From contig NZ_BAABRU010000012.1 in assembly GCF_039545135.1 (NCBI RefSeq), forward strand, positions 1-64,000: a DNA stretch of 64,000 nt. Direction: 5' to 3'. Positions 15,009 to 24,898 of this stretch are shown here, one piece after another; position 1 is the stretch's first letter; every line of letters begins with the position of its first letter. The position numbers were made by a program, and so were the translations under genes. Source of the stretch: Herpetosiphon gulosus (GTDB lineage: Bacteria > Chloroflexota > Chloroflexia > Chloroflexales > Herpetosiphonaceae). The notes below the pieces were generated by a model. It saw nothing but the letters and a program-made list of their open reading frames with translations. It had not been told where the DNA came from and did no database searches.

Positions 15009-17390
15009 ATGGATCATAAATTGGTGATTGTTGAGTCGCCAGCCAAAGCAAAAACTATTCAAAAATATCTGGGTGCTGGCTATCGCGTTATGGCAAGCAT
15101 GGGCCATGTGCGCGATTTGCCCAAGAGTAAAATTGGCATTGATATTGACAATGATTTTACCCCTGTCTATGAAATTAGCGAGGGCAAAGATAAGCTCATT
15201 GCCGAATTGAAGCGTGAAATCAAGACTGCTGATGCCATCTATCTCGCAACCGACCACGACCGCGAAGGTGAGGCAATTGCCTGGCATATTTTGCAAGCAG
15301 CCAATATCGGCAAACGCAAACCAGTCTACCGGATTACCTTTAATGAAATTACTAAGGATGCGATTCAGAACGCGATTCGCAACCCACGCGAAATCGATGC
15401 CAACTTGGTTGATGCCCAACAGGCCCGACGGGTGCTTGATCGCTTGGTTGGCTATAAAATTTCGCCAATTTTATGGGCCAAGGTGCGGCGTGGGCTTTCG
15501 GCTGGGCGGGTGCAATCGGTTGCTGTGCGCATGGTGGTTGAGCGTGAACGCGAAATCGAAAGCTTCGTGCCCAAAGAATATTGGACAATCGAGGCCGATT
15601 TATCGCCAGCTGGGCTGAAGAAACTTGGCAAGCACGACATTTTTCGGGCAATTTTGCATGCTCGTAATGGTAAAAAGCTCGATAAATTTGCGATTCCCAG
15701 CAAAGATGCTGCTGATGCAGTGTTGGCTGCCTTGGAAGGGGCAAATTATCTTGTTGGCACAGTGACCCGCAAGGATAAACGTCGCTCGCCAGCTCCGCCA
15801 TTTATCACCAGTACCCTGCAACAAGAAGCCAGCCGCAAGCTTGGGTTTAGCTCCAAACGCACCATGCAAGTGGCCCAAAAACTGTATGAAGGGGTCGATA
15901 TTGGTGGCAAAGATGGCACAGTTGGTTTGATTACCTATATGCGTACCGATTCAACCAACGTTTCAGTCGATGCCCAAAACGAAGCTCGCACGCTGATCAC
16001 TGAGTTGTATGGCAAAGAGTACGCTCCAGCCAAACCTAATATCTACAAAACCAAGGCTAAAGGTGCTCAAGAAGCTCACGAGGCGATCCGCCCAACCAGT
16101 GTCGTGCGTCGCCCTGATCAATTAAAAGCTGCGCTTGGTCGCGATGAATTTCGGCTTTACGACTTGATCTGGAAGCGCTTTATGGCTTCGCAGATGGCGG
16201 CGGCAATTTTCGATAGCACCAGTGTCGATATTGGGGCTGGAGCTGGAATCAAAACTGCTGCTGGTGCGCCATTTACCTTCCGCGCAACTGGTTCAGTGCT
16301 TAAATTCAATGGCTTTTTGGCAGTCTACAATGTTAGCCTCGATGAAGGCGACGAAGATGAGGATAAAGAGGCCTTATTGCCGCCGCTCAATGAAGGTCAA
16401 GCACTCGATTTGCATGATCTGTTTGGCGAACAACATTTCACCACGCCACCACCACGCTATACCGAAGCTACTTTGGTGAAGCAGATGGAAAGTGAAGGGA
16501 TTGGCCGCCCATCAACCTATGCGCCGACGATCTCAACCATCGTTGCCCGCGAATACGTTGAGTTGGTCGAAAAGAAATTGATGCCCACCACCTTGGGTCG
16601 GGTTGTCACCGACTTACTGGTTGAGCACTTCAAAGATATTGTCGATTACAACTTTACTTCGGATATGGAACAGCGACTTGACGATATTGCTGAAGGCCAA
16701 CGCCGTTGGGTGCCAGTGCTGCGCGAATTTTACGATCCGTTTGCTTTGCGCTTGCATGCTGCCGAAACTGAAATGCGTAACGTCAAGCGTGAAGAAATCA
16801 AAACTGAATTGCCCTGCCCTCAATGTAGCACCCATCTGGTGATCAAATGGGGTCGTAATGGCGAATTCTTGGCTTGTTCGCGTTACCCTGAGTGTAGTTG
16901 GACTGGCGATTTAGAGCGTGACGGCGAAGGCGGGATTCATATCGCCTCGCAGCCTGAAATTTTTGGCAACACCAATTGCCCCGAATGCGACAACCCAATG
17001 AGCCTCAAAAAAGGTCGTTTTGGGCCGTTTCTGGCCTGTAACAACTACCCAACTTGTAAAGGCATTCGCAAGGTACGGGCGCAAGGCAAAGATTTTGTGG
17101 TGATTCCGCCGCCCAAGCCAACCGAGGAAAAATGCCCCAAATGTAATCGACCAATGGTGCAAAAAGAGGGCAAATTTGGGCCATTCTTATCGTGCACTGG
17201 CTACCCTGAATGCCGCTCGATTGTGCGATTAACGCCCAACGATGCTCCAACCTGCCCACAATGTGGCGAGGGCAAAGTGGTCGCCAAACGTGCGCGTGGT
17301 GGCCGTACCTTCTTCTCTTGCACGCGCTACCCCGATTGTACCTATGCGAGCAACGCCTTACCTGTGGCGGTTTCCGAAGAAGTAGCCTAA
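15009..17390 (+). CDS. topA: DNA topoisomerase I (type IA)
   Basis: A 793-residue type IA topoisomerase that relaxes negative supercoils. The TOPRIM domain starts at residue 5 (VIVESPAKAKTIQKYLG) and has the metal motif ATDHDREGEAIAWH. The strand-gate/active-site region contains GLITYMRTDSTNVS with the catalytic Tyr. EAHEAIRPTS and ESEGIGRPSTYAPTIS are also present. The C-terminus has four CxxC-type zinc ribbons (CPQCSTHLV, CPECDNPMSL, CPKCNRPMVQ, CPQCGEGKVV), the usual arrangement. It begins at ATG 15009 after a weak aagg. Confidence 0.97.
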   Translation: MDHKLVIVESPAKAKTIQKYLGAGYRVMASMGHVRDLPKSKIGIDIDNDFTPVYEISEGKDKLIAELKREIKTADAIYLATDHDREGEAIAWHILQAANIGKRKPVYRITFNEITKDAIQNAIRNPREIDANLVDAQQARRVLDRLVGYKISPILWAKVRRGLSAGRVQSVAVRMVVEREREIESFVPKEYWTIEADLSPAGLKKLGKHDIFRAILHARNGKKLDKFAIPSKDAADAVLAALEGANYLVGTVTRKDKRRSPAPPFITSTLQQEASRKLGFSSKRTMQVAQKLYEGVDIGGKDGTVGLITYMRTDSTNVSVDAQNEARTLITELYGKEYAPAKPNIYKTKAKGAQEAHEAIRPTSVVRRPDQLKAALGRDEFRLYDLIWKRFMASQMAAAIFDSTSVDIGAGAGIKTAAGAPFTFRATGSVLKFNGFLAVYNVSLDEGDEDEDKEALLPPLNEGQALDLHDLFGEQHFTTPPPRYTEATLVKQMESEGIGRPSTYAPTISTIVAREYVELVEKKLMPTTLGRVVTDLLVEHFKDIVDYNFTSDMEQRLDDIAEGQRRWVPVLREFYDPFALRLHAAETEMRNVKREEIKTELPCPQCSTHLVIKWGRNGEFLACSRYPECSWTGDLERDGEGGIHIASQPEIFGNTNCPECDNPMSLKKGRFGPFLACNNYPTCKGIRKVRAQGKDFVVIPPPKPTEEKCPKCNRPMVQKEGKFGPFLSCTGYPECRSIVRLTPNDAPTCPQCGEGKVVAKRARGGRTFFSCTRYPDCTYASNALPVAVSEEVA

Positions 17391-17403
17391 GTTTTTCGCT
17401 TGA

Positions 17404-17438
17404 CGCAAGGTTTTATCGTATCTCGATAAAACCTTGCG
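17404..17438 (+). terminator. hairpin between topA and cobS
   Basis: A 15-bp perfect stem (cgcaaggttttatcg, 17404-17418, with 17424-17438), 13 bp after the topA stop and 19 bp before the cobS ATG. The T tract is weak (gttgctgttt), so partial termination or mRNA processing is possible. Confidence 0.6.
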
Positions 17439-17457
17439 TTGCTGTTTAAAGGAGATT

Positions 17458-18210
17458 ATGGTGATAAAGCATCTGGCTGAGGCGCTGCGCTTTCTCACAA
17501 TCTTGCCAATTCCAGGCAAACCTGCGCTTAGCGAACAAGCCTTAGTCCGTTCAATGGTGGCTTTTCCGCTGGCTGGAACACTGATCGGCGGTTTGGTTGC
17601 AGCGACATGGGTTGGAGCAACCTGGCTATGGGGAGCGACCACAGGCAGTTTATGTGCAATTCTCACGTGGGGCGCAATCACCAGCGGCTTGCATTTGGAT
17701 GGCATTGCTGATAGTGCCGATGCGCTGTTTAGCTGGCGTTCGCGTGAGCGCAAGCTAGAAATTATGAAAGATAGCCGGATTGGCACGATGGGTGCAATTG
17801 CATTAATTGGTATTCTGTTGCTAAAATGGCTGTTTGTGCTTGGTTGCGGCGATTTTGCTTGGCGAGCGTTGATTGTGGCTCCAACGCTTGGCCGTTGGGT
17901 CGATATTATTGGGATTTTCTGGTTTCCGCCTGCGGCTGAAGGCGGGCTTGGGCGCACATTTCACGACCATACGCGGCGCAGTGATTTTTGGTGGGCGACG
18001 AGCTGTGCTGGTTTGGTCGCGGCGGGGTTGCTCTGGTGGTGGGCTGGATTAATATTTGTTGTGGTGACTGTGGCTATCATCGTTGTTGCCCGTTGGATGG
18101 TGCGCTCGTTGGGTGGCTTAACTGGTGATACCTATGGTGCGCTCTGCGAAATTGCCGAAATGCTGGTGTTGGCGGTGGTGGCAGCCTTGGTTAACCATCA
18201 AATGCTTTAA
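17458..18210 (+). CDS. cobS: adenosylcobinamide-GDP ribazoletransferase
   Basis: A 250-residue membrane enzyme that joins adenosylcobinamide-GDP and alpha-ribazole in the last steps of cobalamin (B12) synthesis. Family motifs: FLTILPIPG near the N-terminus, the Asp-rich LHLDGIADSADALF, and KDSRIGTMGAIAL. Several hydrophobic helices follow. The ATG at 17458 (followed by GTG) is chosen because aaggag lies 8 nt upstream; the longer ORF start at 17434 lies inside the preceding hairpin. No other cob genes are in the window. Confidence 0.93.
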   Translation: MVIKHLAEALRFLTILPIPGKPALSEQALVRSMVAFPLAGTLIGGLVAATWVGATWLWGATTGSLCAILTWGAITSGLHLDGIADSADALFSWRSRERKLEIMKDSRIGTMGAIALIGILLLKWLFVLGCGDFAWRALIVAPTLGRWVDIIGIFWFPPAAEGGLGRTFHDHTRRSDFWWATSCAGLVAAGLLWWWAGLIFVVVTVAIIVVARWMVRSLGGLTGDTYGALCEIAEMLVLAVVAALVNHQML

Positions 18211-18217
18211 AATACCA

Positions 18218-18241
18218 CCGCGCCATCAAAGCTTGGCGCGG
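18218..18241 (+). terminator. hairpin after cobS
   Basis: An 8-bp perfect stem ccgcgcca/tggcgcgg (18218-18225 with 18234-18241), 8 bp after the cobS stop. No T tract. Confidence 0.5.
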
Positions 18242-18386
18242 GTAAGTACGAGAATTCATTGCTGAACTCGCTTCTGCTCGGATATCTGTACGGCACTTGT
18301 TAGCAAATGTTGCAGCAAACTCAAAAGATCGCAACTTTTCAAGCTACGATTGCAAAAACTAGGTAAATTTGGCTGTGGTTCGACGC

Positions 18387-18527
18387 TTATGGTAAGCGAG
18401 CGATGGTTTCGCCTTTGCCTAACGTGACGACTGCTACCATATCATCGTGAACAACAATGGTCTCCTCACTATAATCTTCTGGCACTAAGGCCTCTTCCAA
18501 CTTTGACGCATAATCGATCTCGCTTGT
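18387..18527 (-). pseudogene. possible short gene remnant
   Basis: In the 388-bp gap between cobS and the acyl-CoA dehydrogenase, the minus strand has a stop-to-stop frame of 46 codons. It reads EIDYASKLEEALVPEDYSEE then TIVVHDDMVAVVTLGKGETI and a stop. The composition looks protein-like but no ATG or ribosome site exists, so it may be the 3' remnant of a decayed gene. The rest of the gap shows nothing recognisable. Confidence 0.3.
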
Positions 18528-18598
18528 TTAAATGAACAATGGCATTATGAGCAGCGCTCACAATGCCATTATGCTGAGACTCGCGTCAAGCAATGTCA

Positions 18599-19759
18599 CT
18601 ACATTTTGATTTTATGGCCTAATTTTTTGAGTTCTTCGCCAGCAATTACATATTTTTGAATTTCGTTGGTTCCTTCAAAAATCCGTGTGACGCGGGCATC
18701 GCGATACATTCGTTCGAGTGGTACTTCGCGGCTAAAGCCCATTCCACCATAAATTTGAATCGCTTCGTCGATAATTTGCGAAGCAGCCTCGGTGCAGAAC
18801 AACTTAACCATTGACGATTCAAGCGTGGCTGGCTTTTTGGCATCGACCAAGGCGGCGCAATGATAAACCATTTGCTCCATGGCATAGATTTTGGTGCGCA
18901 TTTCGGCCAACTTGATCTGAATTGCTTGGAAATCGGCGATTGGGCGGCCAAATTGTTGGCGTTCAACGCTATAGTGCAAGGCCAAATCATAGGCTTCTTT
19001 GGCTGAGCCAAGCGCACTTGCCCCCAAACCACAGCGCCCAATATCCAGCGTTTTCATGGCAACCCCGAAGCCAGCCCCGATTTCGCCCAGTACATTTTTG
19101 GCGGGCACACGGCAATTTTCAAAGAAGATCGAGGCGGTATGCGAGGCTCGTAAGCCCATTTTTTCCTCGACTTTGCCAACTTTGAAGCCCTCGAAATCTT
19201 TTTCGACAATAAATGCGCTGATACCGCCGCGTGCACCGCGCTCGCGATTGGTCGAAGCAAAGACCACAATCACATCGGCAAACGAGCCATTGGTGATCCA
19301 CATCTTGCCGCCGTTGATGATCCAATCATCGCCATCTTGGGTTGCGGTGGTGGTAATGCTGGCCGCATCGGAGCCGGCATTTGGCTCGGTGAGTGCCCAA
19401 GCACCCAACAATTTGCCCTCGTTGAGCTTACTAAGATAGCGTGATTTCTGCTCGTCGTTGCCCGATAGAAAAATCGACATGCCACAAAGCTGGGCGTGTG
19501 CGCCGATAATTGTGCCAGTTGAGGCACAATAACGATTAATTTCCTCTTGCAAAATACAATAGCCGACGATCCCTGCATCAGCGCCGCCGTATTCCTCGGG
19601 GAAAGGAATGCCGAGCAAGCCCAAATTACCAGCCTTGCGAATTGTTTCGAATGGCACACGTTCTGCTTCATCGACTTCGCGGGCAATTGGCTTAATTTCT
19701 TTGACCGCAAAATCGCGCACGGTTTCACGCAACATGCGTAGCTCTTCGTTGAGTTCCAT
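18599..19759 (-). CDS. acyl-CoA dehydrogenase
   Basis: A 386-residue FAD-dependent acyl-CoA dehydrogenase catalysing the first step of beta-oxidation. Signatures: GAWALTEPNAGSDAAS (substrate/FAD binding), WITNGSFADVIVVFA, GLRASHTASIFFENC, QIYGGMGFSREVPLERMYRD, and ARVTRIFEGTNEIQK carrying the catalytic Glu. The length is typical. AGGAGG lies 8 nt before the ATG. It points the same way as the thiolase/FadN genes 1.2 kb upstream but is separated from them by an opposite-strand gene, so it is probably a separate transcript of the same pathway. Confidence 0.95.
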   Translation of the reverse strand: MELNEELRMLRETVRDFAVKEIKPIAREVDEAERVPFETIRKAGNLGLLGIPFPEEYGGADAGIVGYCILQEEINRYCASTGTIIGAHAQLCGMSIFLSGNDEQKSRYLSKLNEGKLLGAWALTEPNAGSDAASITTTATQDGDDWIINGGKMWITNGSFADVIVVFASTNRERGARGGISAFIVEKDFEGFKVGKVEEKMGLRASHTASIFFENCRVPAKNVLGEIGAGFGVAMKTLDIGRCGLGASALGSAKEAYDLALHYSVERQQFGRPIADFQAIQIKLAEMRTKIYAMEQMVYHCAALVDAKKPATLESSMVKLFCTEAASQIIDEAIQIYGGMGFSREVPLERMYRDARVTRIFEGTNEIQKYVIAGEELKKLGHKIKM

Positions 19760-19915
19760 CGGGGAAACCTCCTAAATAAGGGCAAAAGTCAGGAGTCAAA
19801 AATCAAAATAGCAGGGTTTAGTCAATGGTTTCAGTGCTTAAATTAGGGTGTATCATTTAAACATGAATTCTTGGATTGAATATTTTGCCTTTTGCCTTTT
19901 GACTTCTAACTTACT

Positions 19916-20884
19916 ATGTATCGTTTTTTACAATTAATTGGCTCGCCAAGCGAGATTGGGCGTTATTTGGCGAGTGTGCTGCAACGAGTCGCCTCGCCGT
20001 TTCGCTCAAGCGCCTGGGAGCACGATTTGGCTTTTTTGGCCGAATGTGCGGCGATTATTCGGCATACCCATTCAGCCTTGTGGGATGAATTGGCGGCCTT
20101 TGCTGATGCCTTCGATGCACCAGCCGAACGTAGTTTGTTTCTGCGGGCGGCGGCCTTACCTCAAGCTTGCTCAGCCGTGGCTTGGCAACATTCCAGCGGC
20201 CACGTATTTGTTGGGCGTAACTACGATTTTTACATCAATATGCCAACCCGCGATTTGCTCTCCACCAGCAGCAGTTATGGCTATAAGCATATTGGCATGA
20301 ATGGTGGTTTGGTTGGCGGTCGCTACGATGGCATCAACCAACATGGCTTGTTTGTTGGCCTGCATAAAGTGATGGCTGATCGGCAGGAGCATTTGCAACC
20401 AGGTGTGCCGTTTCATCTGCTGCCGCGATTGGCTTTAGATTTATGTACCAGCACCGCCGAAGTGATTAGCTTGTTTCGCGAATTGCCCCAGCTCTCATCC
20501 TTTAACTACACTGTTGCTGATCGCCATGGTCATTTCGCTCGTTTAGAGTGCTATCCTAGCCAACCGATCGGCGTTTTAGAAGCGGATGGACTGCTGGCAA
20601 CCACCAACCACTTTGATCATCCCAATTTGGTGCGCTTGCAAGGCCGCCGTCAACGTGACGATTCCAAAGCTCGCGAAGCCTTTTTATGTGCTACCGTGAG
20701 CCATGAACAGGGCGACCCTTGGTTACAAACCGCCCAAGCCATGAGCGATCATCAAGTGCCAGTTTGTTGTCATAAAGAATTTTCGAGCACGCTTTGGTCG
20801 GGTTTGTACGAATTGACCCAGCAACGGGTGGCCTATAGTTTTGGCGCACCCTGCCAAGTCGGCTATCGCGAATTGGAATTTTAG
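19916..20884 (+). CDS. C45-family Ntn hydrolase (acyltransferase/acylase-like)
   Basis: A 322-residue protein resembling acyl-CoA:6-aminopenicillanate acyltransferase-type (C45) N-terminal nucleophile hydrolases. Cys85 in QACSAVAW is the candidate nucleophile, followed by GHVFVGRNYDFY. Conserved downstream motifs are GMNGGLVGGRYDGINQHGLFVGLH and ATTNHF. If it follows the family it self-cleaves before Cys85 and hydrolyses an amide or ester. The ATG start lacks a good ribosome site, and an upstream in-frame start is not obvious. It lies between beta-oxidation genes on the other strand. The substrate is unknown. Confidence 0.75.
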   Translation: MYRFLQLIGSPSEIGRYLASVLQRVASPFRSSAWEHDLAFLAECAAIIRHTHSALWDELAAFADAFDAPAERSLFLRAAALPQACSAVAWQHSSGHVFVGRNYDFYINMPTRDLLSTSSSYGYKHIGMNGGLVGGRYDGINQHGLFVGLHKVMADRQEHLQPGVPFHLLPRLALDLCTSTAEVISLFRELPQLSSFNYTVADRHGHFARLECYPSQPIGVLEADGLLATTNHFDHPNLVRLQGRRQRDDSKAREAFLCATVSHEQGDPWLQTAQAMSDHQVPVCCHKEFSSTLWSGLYELTQQRVAYSFGAPCQVGYRELEF

Positions 20885-20888
20885 CTTT

Positions 20889-20966
20889 GTTTAACCACGA
20901 AGCACACGAAGTTTCACGAAGACTTGGTTTAATGGCTCTTAGTGCGCTTCGTGTTCTTCGTGGTTT
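20889..20966. repeat. inverted pair of 'ccacgaagcacacgaag' dispersed repeats
   Basis: aaccacgaagcacacgaag at the left is answered by the inverted cttcgtgttcttcgtggttt at the right, so the segment can form a long hairpin between two convergent genes. It probably serves as a terminator. Same family as 391-456. Confidence 0.55.
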
Positions 20967-20971
20967 CAGCC

Positions 20972-22150
20972 TTACAACAACTCGAAAATGCCCGCAGCGC
21001 CCATGCCACCGCCGATACACATCGTCACCATGCCGTAGCGGCCATTGCGACGACGCAGTTCGTTGATGATTTGAACGGTCAGTTTCGCGCCAGTACAGCC
21101 AAGTGGGTGGCCTAAGGCGATTGCCCCACCATTAACGTTGGTTTTGCTTTCGTCGATGCCAAGCTCGCGAATAACCGCCAAGGCTTGCGCACCAAAAGCT
21201 TCGTTCAATTCGATCAAATCGATGTCGCTGAGATTCAAGCCGGTTTTCTTCAAAACTTTGGGAATCGCCACGACTGGGCCAATGCCCATAACTTCAGGGC
21301 CAACGCCACCAACCGCAAAGCCAATAAAGCGGGCCAAGGGTTTCATTCCAAGTTGATCGGCTTTTTGGCGGCTCATCAAGAGCACGGCGGCAGCACCATC
21401 GCTGGTTTGCGATGAATTGCCAGCGGTCACAGTGCCCTTGGCGTGAAACACTGGGCGCAATTTGGCCAAGCCTTCTAATGTCGTATCGCGGCGTGGGCCT
21501 TCATCGACCTTGACCGTCGCGCTGCTACGCTTGATTGCGCCGCCAGCTTCGGCTTCAGCAAACTCAACATCGACTGGCACAATTTCATCAGCAAAGCGGC
21601 CTGCTTGAATTGCTTCGATCGCCTTCATATGCGAGCGATATGAGAAGGCATCGGCATCTTCGCGGCTAATGTTGAATTGACGGGCAACATTTTCGGCGGT
21701 CAAGCCCATGTTGATGTAAATTTCGGGGTAGTGCTCGGCCATCCATGGGTTTGGCGCGAATTTATTGCCCGACATTGGGACCATGCTCATCGATTCAGCG
21801 CCGCCAGCGATGATCACATCAGCGCCGCCCGCCATAATTCGTTCAGCGCCCAAGGCAATTGTTTGCAAGCCCGATGCACAAAAACGATTGACAGTTTGGG
21901 CTGGTACATCAATTGGTAAGCCCGCCCGCAGTGAGGCAATTCGGGCCATATTCAGGCCTTGCTCACCCTCGGGCATAGCACAACCCAAAATCAAATCTTC
22001 GATTTCGCGGGGGTCAAGGCCTGGTGCTTGTTCAACCACAGCTTTAATCGCTGCTGCTGCCAAATCGTCAGGCCGACTATTGCGAAACATTCCGCGCTTG
22101 GATTTGCCGACGGCGGTTCGCGCACCAGCTACAATCACAGCTTCATTCAT
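20972..22150 (-). CDS. fadA: acetyl-CoA acyltransferase (3-ketoacyl-CoA thiolase)
   Basis: A 392-residue thiolase catalysing the thiolytic last step of beta-oxidation. Signatures: [17 protein letters not shown], acyl-accepting Cys in [41 protein letters not shown] with the active-site His, and the C-terminal [14 protein letters not shown] with the second Cys. aaaggag precedes the ATG. It follows the FadN-like gene on the same strand; the 228-bp gap between them contains a dispersed GC-rich repeat. Confidence 0.95.
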   Translation of the reverse strand: MNEAVIVAGARTAVGKSKRGMFRNSRPDDLAAAAIKAVVEQAPGLDPREIEDLILGCAMPEGEQGLNMARIASLRAGLPIDVPAQTVNRFCASGLQTIALGAERIMAGGADVIIAGGAESMSMVPMSGNKFAPNPWMAEHYPEIYINMGLTAENVARQFNISREDADAFSYRSHMKAIEAIQAGRFADEIVPVDVEFAEAEAGGAIKRSSATVKVDEGPRRDTTLEGLAKLRPVFHAKGTVTAGNSSQTSDGAAAVLLMSRQKADQLGMKPLARFIGFAVGGVGPEVMGIGPVVAIPKVLKKTGLNLSDIDLIELNEAFGAQALAVIRELGIDESKTNVNGGAIALGHPLGCTGAKLTVQIINELRRRNGRYGMVTMCIGGGMGAAGIFELL

Positions 22151-22226
22151 CGTTGAATACTCCTTTATGGATATGGGGATCGGTTGTTGAATGTGTAAAT
22201 AGGGTTCAGGGATTCAGGTTGAGTTA

Positions 22227-22342
22227 CATTCCCTCACCCCAACCCCTCGCCCACTGCGGTGGGCGAGGGGCGTTCCACGGTTAATGCTGGAGGGATTCCC
22301 CCTCGCCTGCTGGGCGGGAGAGGGGGCTAGGGGGTGAGGGAA
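22227..22342. repeat. GC-rich dispersed palindromic repeat, full copy
   Basis: It begins cattccctcaccccaacc and ends gggggtgagggaat, so the ends are inverted repeats. Inside are two smaller palindromes (cccctcgcccac-tgcg-gtgggcgagggg and ccccctcgcc...gggcgggaga). A second full copy lies at 53133-53246 and a partial one at 118-164. It resembles a REP/MITE-type element. Confidence 0.8.
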
Positions 22343-22378
22343 TGCGCTTTCTTGCCCCAATAACCAACCCCAGTCCTT

Positions 22379-24793
22379 CTAATTCCGCAATGGCTTGTTG
22401 TTTTGCAACATAAACATAATGCGTTCCATGGTCTTGGGTTCGCGGCAAAGTGCCAAGAATACTTCGCGCTCCATCGCCAAGAAATGCTCTTCATCGACCC
22501 ATTGTGGGCTGCTGAGGTCACCGCCCGCAATTGCATAAGCCAGTTTGTTGCCGATAAAAGCATCGTATTCGGAGATATAGCCGCCTTGTTGCATCATCCA
22601 CACGCCGACTCGCATCGCAGCCAAGCCATCGCGGCCAGCAGCATAGAGTTTTTCGCGGGCAGGTGGGGTAAAGCCAGCCGCCGCCAGATCAAGCACAAAC
22701 TGCTTAGCTCGGCCAAGCAACTCATCAGCATTCATCACAATCCGATCAGCTTCGGTTACAAAGCCTTGATCGCGAGCTTCAAAGGCGCTAGTGCCAACTT
22801 TGGCCATACCAATTTGCTCGAATACTCGTTGCAAGTATGGCGTTGGATCGCTTTCGGGAGCCAGTTTGATTGCAGGAGTAATGATCCGGCGCACAAATTC
22901 TTTGACCCCGCCAGCCCCAGGAATTAAGCCAACCCCAACTTCAACCAAGCCCATATAAGTTTCGGCAGCGATACACATGCGTGAGCCGTGCAGCGAAACT
23001 TCAGCGCCACCACCGAGCACGCGCCCGAATGGTGCGGTGACAATTGGCTTGGGCGAGAAGCGCATACCTTGCATCAAGTCGTGCGAGGTTTTCAACATCT
23101 GCTCAAGCTGATCGAATTGATCGTTTTGAGCCGCCATCATCAGCATAAAGATATTGGCCCCGATGCAGAAATCTGAGCCTTGGTTGCCAACGACCATGCC
23201 TCTCCAACGATCGTCTTTGAGCAATTCCAAGGCTTTGAAGCCCATTTCGGTGATTTCGCTATCAAGCGCGTTCATCTTGGAATGAAATTCGAAGCACAAT
23301 ACGCCATCGCCCAAATCGAGCAAGCTGGCTGAATCGTTGCGGGCGACTTCTTTGCCAGCACTGCGCAACTCGTCAAGGTCGATTTTCAAGGCTGAGCTTG
23401 GCACGGCTTCGTACTCGCCAGTGACTGGACTATAGGCTTGGTTGGCTCCATCATCTTGGCGATAGAACGAAGTATGACCTTTTTCGATCAATGCCAAAAC
23501 CCAATCAGCCACCTGAATATCGCGATCCTGCATCAGCTTCACACCATCGGCGAGGCCAATGGCATCCCACATTTCAAATGGCCCCATCTCCTTGGCAAAG
23601 CCCCAGCGCAAAGCATTATCGACATCATACAGATGATCGCTAATTTCTGGGACGCGGCGAGCAGCATAGGCCAACGATGGCAGCAAGGTATCGGCGATCA
23701 GTTTACCGCCACGATCTTGGCTTTGGTTGACCAAGAAGCGCAAGCGAGCCGCCAAATTGCCTTGTTTTTTGGCTTGCTTGATGATTGGCAAATCAACTTC
23801 ACGTGGGGCGCGATGTTCGCCGGTTTCCCAATCGAGCACCCAAAATTCCTTGCCATTCGCACCTTTGACAGTTTTGTAGAAACCTTGACCCGATTTTTGG
23901 CCAAGCCAGCCCCGTTCCAACAAGCCTTGCACTGGGGCGGGAGCCAGCAGCGCGTCGCGTGATTCATCGTTGGGCACGAGATTGTAGAGGTTGTGGGCAA
24001 CCCCAACCATCACATCGATGCCCACCAAATCACCAAGCCGGAAGGTTCCCGATTTGGGGTTGCCAATCAAGGTTCCAGTCAAAGCATCGACTTCTTCAAT
24101 CGTGTAGCCATTATCGACAATATATTTCATGGCATACGCGCCGCCAAAGGTGCCGATACGGTTGGCGATAAAGTTTGGCGTATCTTTGGCGATCACCACG
24201 CCTTTGCCCAAGCGTTCTTGGCCAAAACTGCGAATATAGTCAATAATTGCCTGATCGGTATCTGGGGTTGGAATGACTTCGAGTAATTTGAGATAGCGTG
24301 GTGGGTTGAAGAAGTGGGTTCCAAGGAAGTGCTTTTTGAAATCGTCGGAGCGACCTTCAGCAATTTTGTGAATTGGAATCCCGCTGGTGTTCGATGAAAT
24401 AATGCTGCCAGCTTTGCGAATTTCATCGATGCGTGCCATGAGTTGTTGCTTGGGTTCGAGTTTTTCAACGATAACTTCGATCACCCAATCGGCTTCGCTG
24501 ACAACTGCAAAATCGTCTTCGAGATTGCCAAGCTGCACCAATTCGCCAGCTTTTTTGTTCATCAGCGCGGCGGGGCTGCTCTTGACCACCCGATCCCAGC
24601 CAGTTTGCACAATCCGATTGCGCACGGCTTTGGTTTGCAACGAAAGCCCTTTGGCCTCTTCCTCAGGCGTGAGCGTGCTTGGCACAATATCCAACAACAC
24701 GGTGCGAACGCCAGCATTGGTCAGATGTGCGGCGATGCCACCACCCATTGTGCCTGAGCCAATTACCACTGCACGTTGAATGCGGTACGTCAT
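22379..24793 (-). CDS. fadN: 3-hydroxyacyl-CoA dehydrogenase / enoyl-CoA hydratase fusion (FadN type)
   Basis: An 804-residue bifunctional enzyme doing hydration and dehydrogenation in beta-oxidation. Domain order is that of Bacillus FadN: an N-terminal NAD-binding 3-hydroxyacyl-CoA dehydrogenase (VVIGSGTMGGGIAAHLTNAG, IISSNTSGIP, HFFNPPRYLKLLEVI, DTPNFIANRIG), its C-terminal domain repeats, then a C-terminal enoyl-CoA hydratase domain (VVGNQGSDFCIGANIFM, FGRVLGGGAEVSLH, GLIPGAGGVKEF). It lies between marR upstream and the thiolase downstream and is probably co-transcribed with both. A GGTGG site precedes the ATG. Confidence 0.94.
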   Translation of the reverse strand: MTYRIQRAVVIGSGTMGGGIAAHLTNAGVRTVLLDIVPSTLTPEEEAKGLSLQTKAVRNRIVQTGWDRVVKSSPAALMNKKAGELVQLGNLEDDFAVVSEADWVIEVIVEKLEPKQQLMARIDEIRKAGSIISSNTSGIPIHKIAEGRSDDFKKHFLGTHFFNPPRYLKLLEVIPTPDTDQAIIDYIRSFGQERLGKGVVIAKDTPNFIANRIGTFGGAYAMKYIVDNGYTIEEVDALTGTLIGNPKSGTFRLGDLVGIDVMVGVAHNLYNLVPNDESRDALLAPAPVQGLLERGWLGQKSGQGFYKTVKGANGKEFWVLDWETGEHRAPREVDLPIIKQAKKQGNLAARLRFLVNQSQDRGGKLIADTLLPSLAYAARRVPEISDHLYDVDNALRWGFAKEMGPFEMWDAIGLADGVKLMQDRDIQVADWVLALIEKGHTSFYRQDDGANQAYSPVTGEYEAVPSSALKIDLDELRSAGKEVARNDSASLLDLGDGVLCFEFHSKMNALDSEITEMGFKALELLKDDRWRGMVVGNQGSDFCIGANIFMLMMAAQNDQFDQLEQMLKTSHDLMQGMRFSPKPIVTAPFGRVLGGGAEVSLHGSRMCIAAETYMGLVEVGVGLIPGAGGVKEFVRRIITPAIKLAPESDPTPYLQRVFEQIGMAKVGTSAFEARDQGFVTEADRIVMNADELLGRAKQFVLDLAAAGFTPPAREKLYAAGRDGLAAMRVGVWMMQQGGYISEYDAFIGNKLAYAIAGGDLSSPQWVDEEHFLAMEREVFLALCREPKTMERIMFMLQNNKPLRN

Positions 24794-24898
24794 TGAACCA
24801 CCTTTCTTTCTGGTTGGAAGCGATTTTTATCAACAATCGGTTGTAATCAGCGAGGGTTTTGCAGCACTTGGTGGCTGATTACAGGTTAGGAAACATCA

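Noticed and set aside
15352-15801. 149-residue minus-strand ORF in topA
   Set aside because: Antisense frame inside a gene with complete topoisomerase motifs.
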